A stretch of DNA of 8,788 nt from an uncultured Collinsella sp. (lineage in GTDB: Bacteria; Actinomycetota; Coriobacteriia; Coriobacteriales; Coriobacteriaceae): assembly GCA_958424475.1 (NCBI GenBank), contig CATZTY010000028.1:1-8788 (forward strand), read 5' to 3'. The notes beneath the pieces are model-generated. The model ran no database searches. It saw nothing but the letters and a program-made list of their open reading frames with translations, and was not told the origin of the DNA. The position numbers and the translations under genes are program-made. Shown in pieces: positions 1 through 5,234 of this stretch (its first letter is position 1; every line of letters begins with the position of its first letter).

Positions 1-793
1 TAAACGCGATCGCGGGGACGGCCGGAGCGGGAGCTGCGGGCGCGATGGCAACGGGTGCGCTCGCGGGCACGTCGCTCGCGGCACCCACGGCTTCGACAGC
101 AGCGGCCTGGCGCTCTGCACGATCCCACACGCCCGAGCGGCCACCCTCCTTGTGCAGCAGGCGCACGTCGACGATCTCCATGCCGCGATCGACCGCCTTG
201 CACATGTCATAGATCGTCAGACACGCGGCGCTCGCGCCGGTCAGGGCCTCCATCTCGATACCCGTCTTGCCCGTCACGCCGGCCGTAACCAGTACATGAA
301 AGCCAACCTGCCCGTCCGCGCGCGCCGGCGCCCAGCCCTCGGGCACGTCCTCGGCCGGCGTCCCCGCCGGAGCGATGGGCGCAATGTCGCACTTGCTCTT
401 GGTAATGAGCAACGGATGGCACATGGGGATGATGTCGCTCGTGCGTTTGATGGCCATGATGCCCGCCACGCGCGCGCAGGCAAGCACGTCGCCCTTTTTG
501 GCGCGGTCCTGCAGCACCATGGCCTGCGTCTCGGGGTGCATGAGGATGGTGCCCTCGGCGATGGCGATGCGATGGGTCTCGGCCTTGTCAGACACGTCGA
601 CCATGCGCACCTCGCCCTTGGCGTCCACGTGCGTCAGCTCGTCACGACGGGCGTCGCGGGCGGGCTCGGTGGCAGCGCTGGCAGTCGGCTGCGTGGACGC
701 GTCGGCGTCGCTGTCAGTAGCCGTGGCTTTGTGGGCAGACATCGCGGCCCTGCGAGCGGCCTTGGTGGCATCGGCGTACCTGCTCTTGGCCAT
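1..793 (-). CDS. moaC: Cyclic pyranopterin monophosphate synthase MoaC, 3' end beyond the window
   Basis: MoaC converts the 3',8-cyclo-GTP product of MoaA into cyclic pyranopterin monophosphate in molybdenum cofactor synthesis. The MoaC core covers about residues 51-223. Visible landmarks are THVDAKGEVRMVDVS, KKGDVLACARVAGI, IPMCHPL, GKTGIEMEALTGAS and YDMCKAVDRGM. The family's active-site residues appear as K100, H126, E180, E182, D196 and K199. The ATG at 793 has GGAGG 8 nt upstream, inside the end of moaA. Two things are unusual. First, an Ala/Thr/Asp-rich N-terminal extension of about 50 residues precedes the core. Second, after the normal MoaC end (HKEGGRSGVWDR) the frame stays open through an Ala/Pro-rich stretch to the left edge, 264 codons in all. 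That stretch looks like an interdomain linker, so a fusion to a MoaB/MogA-type domain is possible but not visible here. The MoaC identity is secure; the full architecture is unknown. Confidence 0.95.
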   Translation of the reverse strand, partial: MAKSRYADATKAARRAAMSAHKATATDSDADASTQPTASAATEPARDARRDELTHVDAKGEVRMVDVSDKAETHRIAIAEGTILMHPETQAMVLQDRAKKGDVLACARVAGIMAIKRTSDIIPMCHPLLITKSKCDIAPIAPAGTPAEDVPEGWAPARADGQVGFHVLVTAGVTGKTGIEMEALTGASAACLTIYDMCKAVDRGMEIVDVRLLHKEGGRSGVWDRAERQAAAVEAVGAASDVPASAPVAIAPAAPAPAVPAIAF

Positions 794-797
794 ATGA

Positions 798-1853
798 TCA
801 TCCTCCGATTTGGGACATAAATCGTTGCGTGCCCTCAATTATCGCGTGTTCCTGCGGTTTGTGGGCCACGGCATCGCGCCAAATCGAAAGTACCTGCATA
901 TCATCACCACGGCGCAGGGCGTCGCGCACCGAATACTCGGCATCGCTAAACAGGCACGGACGCACGTTGCCATCGGCCGTCAGGCGCAGACGGTTGCAAT
1001 TCGCGCAAAAATGATTGGACATGGCGCTAATAAAGCCGACCGTACCCGCCGCGCCCGGAAAGTGCCAATAGCGCGCAGGGCCCGCGCCGGCAGGAGCGTC
1101 GTTGATGTCGAGCGGCTCGAGCTCGCCCAGCCCCGTCGCGGCGGCCCCGGCATTGATGCGCGCCCGCAGCTCGTCGCTCGGCACGGTATCGCTCGCGTCC
1201 CACAGCTCGGGATTGAGCGTGGGCGCATGCGGATCCACAGCGCAATGCGAGCTCGTGCGTTCGTCGCCAATGGGCATGTATTCGATAAAGCGCAGGTGGA
1301 TGGGACGGTCGACGGTCAGTCGTGCAAGGGCCGCCACATCCTGGTTGAGCCGGCGCACAACAACGCAGTTGACCTTAACGGGCTCAAAGCCCCAAGCCAG
1401 CGCCGCGTCGATGCCAGCCATGGTCTGCTCGAGTCGACCCAGACGCGTGATCTTTCCAAAGAGCGAGGGGTCGAGTGTGTCGAGCGAAATGTTGACGCGG
1501 TCAAGCCCGGCATCTTTGAGCTGCGGTGCCAGCTTGGGCAGCAGGGCGCCGTTGGTGGTGAGCGAGATGTCCTCGATCTGCGGAATCGCGCGGATGTCGC
1601 GAATGAGCGGGATGATACGGCGGCTGACCAGCGGCTCGCCACCCGTCAGGCGTATGCAGCGAATGCCCTCCCCCGCCACCAAGCGCACAAAGCGGGCGAT
1701 TTCCTCGGCGCTGAGCAGCTCGTCGTGCGCGCGGGGTGCCACGCCATCGGCCGGCATGCAGTAAATACAGCGGAAATTGCACTTGTCGGTAACGGCAATG
1801 CGCAGGTAGTTGATATCGCGGCCAAAGCCATCATGTTGCACGTGCCCGTCCAC
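798..1853 (-). CDS. moaA: GTP 3',8-cyclase MoaA (radical SAM)
   Basis: MoaA is the cytosolic radical SAM enzyme that cyclises GTP to 3',8-cyclo-GTP, the first step of molybdopterin synthesis; MoaC uses the product. Counting from the chosen start, the radical SAM cluster is C25-C29-C32 (CNFRCIYC) and the SAM-contact motif is TGGEPL at 70-75. The C-terminal [4Fe-4S] cluster ligands are C283, C286 and C300, and the chain ends in the conserved Gly-Gly (350-351). The 351-residue length is slightly above the usual 320-340, with extra sequence around residues 200-240. The frame remains open upstream to an ATG at 1994. I chose the GTG at 1853 because GGAGGG lies 4 nt upstream of it and MoaA homologues begin close to the GFGRxxxYLRI motif. 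The longer start would add 47 unrelated residues and run past the predicted promoter. The stop is 4 nt before the moaC start, so the two genes form an operon. Confidence 0.96.
   Translation of the reverse strand: MDGHVQHDGFGRDINYLRIAVTDKCNFRCIYCMPADGVAPRAHDELLSAEEIARFVRLVAGEGIRCIRLTGGEPLVSRRIIPLIRDIRAIPQIEDISLTTNGALLPKLAPQLKDAGLDRVNISLDTLDPSLFGKITRLGRLEQTMAGIDAALAWGFEPVKVNCVVVRRLNQDVAALARLTVDRPIHLRFIEYMPIGDERTSSHCAVDPHAPTLNPELWDASDTVPSDELRARINAGAAATGLGELEPLDINDAPAGAGPARYWHFPGAAGTVGFISAMSNHFCANCNRLRLTADGNVRPCLFSDAEYSVRDALRRGDDMQVLSIWRDAVAHKPQEHAIIEGTQRFMSQIGG
802..806 (-). promoter_or_regulatory. moaC ribosome binding site inside the moaA Gly-Gly codons
   Basis: GGAGG on the minus strand is formed by the last two sense codons of moaA (GGA GGA, the conserved C-terminal Gly-Gly). 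It lies 8 nt before the moaC ATG at 793. Ribosomes finishing moaA therefore stop on top of the moaC initiation region, which suggests translational coupling. Confidence 0.8.
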
Positions 1854-1857
1854 GCAG

Positions 1858-1863
1858 CCCTCC
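1858..1863 (-). promoter_or_regulatory. Ribosome binding site that sets the moaA start
   Basis: GGAGGG on the minus strand lies 4 nt before the GTG at 1853. It is the only strong Shine-Dalgarno match near the MoaA N-terminus, and it favours this GTG over the in-frame GTG four codons further in and over the distant ATG at 1994. Confidence 0.75.
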
Positions 1864-1892
1864 CTCACGCGGCGTTTTATTCTTCGGAAAAC

Positions 1893-1920
1893 ATAATACC
1901 CCACGAGAGAATCATGCCGA
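1893..1920 (-). promoter_or_regulatory. Predicted sigma-70-type promoter for moaA-moaC
   Basis: On the minus strand, TATTAT (1893-1898, five of six matches to TATAAT, preceded by GG) is separated by 16 bp from TCGGCA (1915-1920, four of six matches to TTGACA). Transcription would start near 1886 and leave a leader of about 33 nt before the GTG. That leader is too short for the known molybdenum cofactor riboswitch. This is a consensus match only. Confidence 0.5.
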
Positions 1921-1984
1921 CACCCGTACGACAGGACAGATCGCTTCGAGCAAAACGGACTTCCCAAGCCCATCCTCAGCACAC

Positions 1985-2049
1985 AAACCATCACAACATT
2001 CGATGCTTTTCCCGTTTTTGGCGAAAAACGTCGAATGTTGTGATGGTTT
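1985..2049. repeat. 65-nt hairpin element, copy 1
   Basis: The arms AAACCATCACAACATTCGA (1985-2003) and its exact reverse complement (2031-2049) enclose 27 nt. One further C-G pair (1984/2050) extends this copy to 20 bp. The stem can continue through a T-G wobble, a G-C pair, one mismatch and four T-A pairs, leaving the 13-nt loop CCCGTTTTTGGCG at 2011-2023. Alternatively, 2013-2030 folds as its own hairpin, CGTTTTT / AAAAACG. The element starts 38 nt beyond the stop of the leftward gene at 2088-3125. It is A+T-richer than the surrounding genes. There is no good T run after the stem on either strand (GGTTTGTG on the minus strand), so this copy is a poor classical terminator. Confidence 0.93.
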
Positions 2050-2087
2050 GCCTGCCCACAGCACCCCGTAGAAGGACCAAAGCGCCC

Positions 2088-3125
2088 CTAAAGACCGCCG
2101 TCCCAGTGCCGAATCACGAATTCTCGCAGGTCGTTCTGACGTTTCTGGAACGCTTCGCTTCGGTCGCACTTGAGACCCATAGCGAGCGCGATGGCATTCA
2201 TCGCCCGATGCAATTGCAGCTGATGGGCAAACTGAGTCCCGGTGAGAACGATCATCCTAAAGCCCAGCGCGCTCAGCACGGTCATGCGCTCCGCATCCGA
2301 CGCGCTGCGCTGTTTATCAAGATGGTCCGAGCCGTTGTATTCAATCCCCGTACCGCTCGCAGGCGCATATACGTCGATCTCGAAATACCCGGCCTTTGCG
2401 AGATATTTGAACTCGTTGGGAACATCGACCCGATGGTTGAGCTCGATCTTGGCGTATCCCAGCCCGCCCTGGGAACGTTTTGCTACGACCATGATTGCGG
2501 TGGCCGTCTCCATGGGCGACCGCGCGCCATCGTGCACGCGCTTGAGCACGGCGGCCGCGCGCACAGCCCCCTGACGAGATCGGTTCTCATTGCAATAGGC
2601 AATCAAGTCGGCAACGGTATACCTCTGCCCCATCTCGATATAATCGTCTGTCGACAGATGATTCAAATGGTATCGGGCGCAGATTTCGTAGCCATATTCC
2701 AGCTGCTCGGGCTCGCTCATCCACGAGCCAGCCTGGGCAAAGCACATGACCTCATCAACCACCAGAAGGCCCTCTGCCACCTCGATAAGATGGCCTGGAG
2801 GTATCGGCGCCCCAAACACGTGGCACCTAAATCCAGCCGGCGTCGAGCGCTCAAAATCGAAGTTGACGAGCGTGTCGATATGATCGAGCTCTTCTCGTGG
2901 AATACCGAGCGAAACCAGATAGTCGGTAACGATCTCAACTGCCGTTGAAGCCCTCAGCCCCTTGGCATCGAGTCCCAATTTGGGCAGGCTCGCGGTCGGT
3001 TCCGCCTCGTTAGCAAGCGAGTCCTCATCGTATAGACTGCTTGCTCGCGAGAGCGACTCGGACGGGCGCGCCACGTTGTGGTACAGCCAGGCAGTCTTAT
3101 GGGACAGGACGATCGGCAGGTCCAT
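2088..3125 (-). CDS. AbiEi/DUF559-like protein with a Vsr/PD-(D/E)XK-type C-terminal domain
   Basis: Exact function unknown. This 345-residue protein appears cytosolic: I see no signal peptide or membrane segment. The C-terminal part (about 203-318) matches the pattern of DUF559/Vsr-like nuclease-fold domains. It has SPMET at 203-207, a core EIDVY with D251, then IEYNGSDH with E262 and H268 (the usual form is EYDG..H), D277 and R280, and finally LGFRMIVLTGTQF. The Asp of EYDG is Asn (N264), so catalysis is uncertain. The middle region (about 100-150, FRCHVFGAPIPPGHLIEV onward) resembles the segment before DUF559 in actinobacterial AbiEi-like proteins, where the N-terminus is often DNA-binding. 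The ATG at 3125 has GGAGG 4 nt upstream. The gene stands alone, with no AbiEii-type toxin beside it. Hand counts of three 60-base blocks (from 2461, 2641 and 2821) average about 54% G+C, against 65-73% in blocks from neighbouring genes, which suggests separate acquisition. I recall related proteins as multicopy in gut coriobacteria. Confidence 0.75.
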   Translation of the reverse strand: MDLPIVLSHKTAWLYHNVARPSESLSRASSLYDEDSLANEAEPTASLPKLGLDAKGLRASTAVEIVTDYLVSLGIPREELDHIDTLVNFDFERSTPAGFRCHVFGAPIPPGHLIEVAEGLLVVDEVMCFAQAGSWMSEPEQLEYGYEICARYHLNHLSTDDYIEMGQRYTVADLIAYCNENRSRQGAVRAAAVLKRVHDGARSPMETATAIMVVAKRSQGGLGYAKIELNHRVDVPNEFKYLAKAGYFEIDVYAPASGTGIEYNGSDHLDKQRSASDAERMTVLSALGFRMIVLTGTQFAHQLQLHRAMNAIALAMGLKCDRSEAFQKRQNDLREFVIRHWDGGL

Positions 3126-3226
3126 GAGCCCTCCAATGGAGTCGGATAACCAACCTTATTCCCCTGCTCACGGGTCCGCACACCTTCGCGCGCAAGAAAG
3201 CGATTCCACCCGGTCGAGTGGCAGAA

Positions 3227-3291
3227 AAACCATCACAACATTCGATGCTTTTCCCGATTTTGGCAAAAACCGTCGAATGTTGTGATGGTTT
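3227..3291. repeat. 65-nt hairpin element, copy 2
   Basis: This is the same element as at 1985-2049, in the same orientation and with 62 of 65 bases identical. The 19-nt arms (3227-3245 and 3273-3291) are identical to those of copy 1. The three differences all fall in the 27-nt centre: T to A at 3257, G to A at 3265 and A to C at 3270. In the extended-stem fold these sit in the loop or at a position already unpaired in copy 1. The element begins 44 nt beyond the stop of the ABC exporter operon. On the minus strand the stem is followed by GGTTTTTCTG, so this copy could also terminate ABC transcription. Confidence 0.93.
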
Positions 3292-3335
3292 GAGGCGAGG
3301 GGCACGGAGGGATCAAAGCATCGTGCTCGAACGGG

Positions 3336-5234
3336 TTAATCCAGCTCTTTTAAGCCATGCGCCAGCTGCCAGTACTCGCCGCGCTGGGCGAGCAGCTCTT
3401 CGTGCGTGCCGCGCTCGATGATGCGGCCGTGTTCGAGGACCATGATGGCGTCGGCGTCGCGGACGGTGGACAGGCGGTGCGCAATCATAAATGTGGTGCG
3501 GCCGCGCATGATGCGGTCCATGCCGCGCTCGATGAGCTTTTCGGTGCGCGTGTCGATGGAGCTTGTGGCCTCGTCTAGGATGAGCACCGGTGGGTCGGCG
3601 ACGGCCACGCGCGCGATGGCGAGCAGCTGACGCTGACCCTGCGACAGGTTGGCGCCGTCGGCCGTGACCGGTGTGTCGTACCCTCTAGGCAGGCGGCGGA
3701 TAAACGAGTCGGCGCAGGCGGCCTCGGCAGCGGCGCGTACCTCCTCGTCGGTCGCGTCGAGCTTGCCAAAGCGGATGTTCTGCGCAATGGTGCCGCTAAA
3801 CAGGTGCGTATCCTGCAGCACGATGCCGAGCGACCCGCGCAGGCTGGCCTTGGCAATGTGCTTGACGTCGATGCCGTCGTACGTGATCTCGCCGTCATCG
3901 ACCTCGTAGAAGCGGTTGATGAGGTTGGTGATGGTCGTCTTGCCGGCACCCGTGGAGCCCACAAACGCGATCTTTTGCCCCGGCTTGGCAAACAGGTTGA
4001 GGTCCGTGAGCACGCGGGTGCCCGGCACGTAGGAAAAGTCCACGGCATGGAAGCGCACGTCGCCGGCAAGCGAAACCAAGCCGCACGTGAGCTCGGTGCC
4101 GTCGGCAGCCACCGCGCGACCCGACTCATCAACGGCAGCCACGTCATGCAGATGCCCGTACGCGCCCAAGCCCTGGCCCTCGGGAATCTTCCACGCCCAC
4201 GCGGCGTCGCCCGTCTGCACCAGCTCCACGCAGCCCTCGTCCACCTCGGGCTTAAGGTCCATGGCTGCAAACAGGCGCTCGGCACCGGCCAACGCGTTGA
4301 GCAAGAAGTTGCCCAGCTGCGTAAACTGGTTGATGGGCATGGCGGCCTGGCGCACAAAGACCAGGTAGCTCGCGAGCGCACCTACGTCGGCGAGCCCCTT
4401 GATGCAGAGCATGCCGCCCGCCACGGCGACGATGGCATAGTTGACGTAGCCAATCACGACGGTCATGGGCACCATGGAGTTGGCATAGCTCACGGCGGCG
4501 GTGCCGGTGCGGCGAAGCTCGTCGTTGCGGCAGGTGAAGCCGGTGACATTCGCTGCCTCGCGGTTAAAGACCTTGATGACCTTTTGGCCCGAGACCATCT
4601 CTTCGATATATCCGTCCAGGTCGCCAAGCGATGCCTGCTGGGCGGCAAAGAAGCGCTTAGAGCGCGCGCCCGAGTAGCGCGCATATAGCACAATGGCCGC
4701 ATCGCACACGAGCGTGATAATCGTGAGCTGCCAGTTAAGGATGATGAGCATGGCCGTGGTGCCCACAACCTGAATGGCGGCCTGAATCACGTTGGCAAAG
4801 CTGTTGTTAAGCGCCTCGGAGACGGTGTCGACATCGTTGGTGAAAAAGCTCATGATGTCGCCCGAGCGCGTGCTGTCAAAATAACTGAGCGGCAGCGTCT
4901 GGATGTGTGCGAACAGATCGCGGCGAATATCGGACACCACGCGTTGGGCCGCGCGCACCATGATCTGCGAGTAGCCCAGGGCCGAAAGCACGCCCGCGGC
5001 GTAGATGATCGCCGTCAGGATGACCTGCTTGGCGAGCAGTTCCTCCCCGCCCGTGGCCAAACCGTTAACGATGGGGCGCACCATGTAGGTGCCGGCGAGG
5101 CTCGCGATGGCGGCGACGGAGGCGAGCACGCCCACCGCGAGCAACGAGAACTTGGCATGCCCCATGTAGGAGAGCAGGCGGCGCACGGTGCGCTTGAGGT
5201 CGGCCGGGCGTGCTTGGGCTGCGGTCTTAGGCAT
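3336..5234 (-). CDS. Heterodimeric ABC exporter, second subunit (consensus Walker B)
   Basis: A 632-residue half-transporter: an N-terminal six-helix membrane domain (about residues 25-310) followed by an ATPase domain (about 391-632). It should pair with the product of 5227-7056 to export an unknown substrate, possibly a drug, lipid or peptide. ATPase motifs are Walker A GSTGAGKTT (426-434), Q-loop Q474, signature LSQGQ (530-534, second Gly of LSGGQ replaced by Gln), Walker B LILDEATSSID with catalytic E555, and switch H586 (IAHRLSTV). About 55 residues (336-390) are inserted between the two domains, including AWAWK at 345-349. I recall a similar WAWK insert in one subfamily of Firmicutes exporters. 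The ATG at 5234 overlaps the upstream gene's stop by 8 nt (ATGCCTAA) and has a G-rich ribosome binding site. The open frame extends upstream to 5906, but that part is the antisense-frame shadow of the partner gene. Confidence 0.94.
   Translation of the reverse strand: MPKTAAQARPADLKRTVRRLLSYMGHAKFSLLAVGVLASVAAIASLAGTYMVRPIVNGLATGGEELLAKQVILTAIIYAAGVLSALGYSQIMVRAAQRVVSDIRRDLFAHIQTLPLSYFDSTRSGDIMSFFTNDVDTVSEALNNSFANVIQAAIQVVGTTAMLIILNWQLTIITLVCDAAIVLYARYSGARSKRFFAAQQASLGDLDGYIEEMVSGQKVIKVFNREAANVTGFTCRNDELRRTGTAAVSYANSMVPMTVVIGYVNYAIVAVAGGMLCIKGLADVGALASYLVFVRQAAMPINQFTQLGNFLLNALAGAERLFAAMDLKPEVDEGCVELVQTGDAAWAWKIPEGQGLGAYGHLHDVAAVDESGRAVAADGTELTCGLVSLAGDVRFHAVDFSYVPGTRVLTDLNLFAKPGQKIAFVGSTGAGKTTITNLINRFYEVDDGEITYDGIDVKHIAKASLRGSLGIVLQDTHLFSGTIAQNIRFGKLDATDEEVRAAAEAACADSFIRRLPRGYDTPVTADGANLSQGQRQLLAIARVAVADPPVLILDEATSSIDTRTEKLIERGMDRIMRGRTTFMIAHRLSTVRDADAIMVLEHGRIIERGTHEELLAQRGEYWQLAHGLKELD

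Noticed and set aside
1854..1984. Molybdenum cofactor riboswitch upstream of moaA
   Set aside because: The predicted leader is only about 33 nt and I found no multi-stem structure of the required size in the region.
1854..1994. A longer MoaA beginning at the ATG at 1994
   Set aside because: The added 47 residues have no counterpart in MoaA, overlap the predicted promoter and reach the hairpin element. The GTG at 1853 has a strong ribosome binding site.
810..2948. A 712-codon open frame on the plus strand across moaA and the DUF559-like gene
   Set aside because: It runs antisense to two well-supported genes, crosses their intergenic hairpin and promoter, and has no family features.
3126..3226. 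Promoter for the DUF559-like gene
   Set aside because: The region is slightly A+T-richer with TTGCGC and GGTTATCC-like segments, but no pair with acceptable spacing reached a convincing match.
1985..3291. CRISPR array or composite transposon
   Set aside because: There are only two repeats 1.2 kb apart with no spacers, and no transposase or target-site duplication, so neither label is supported.
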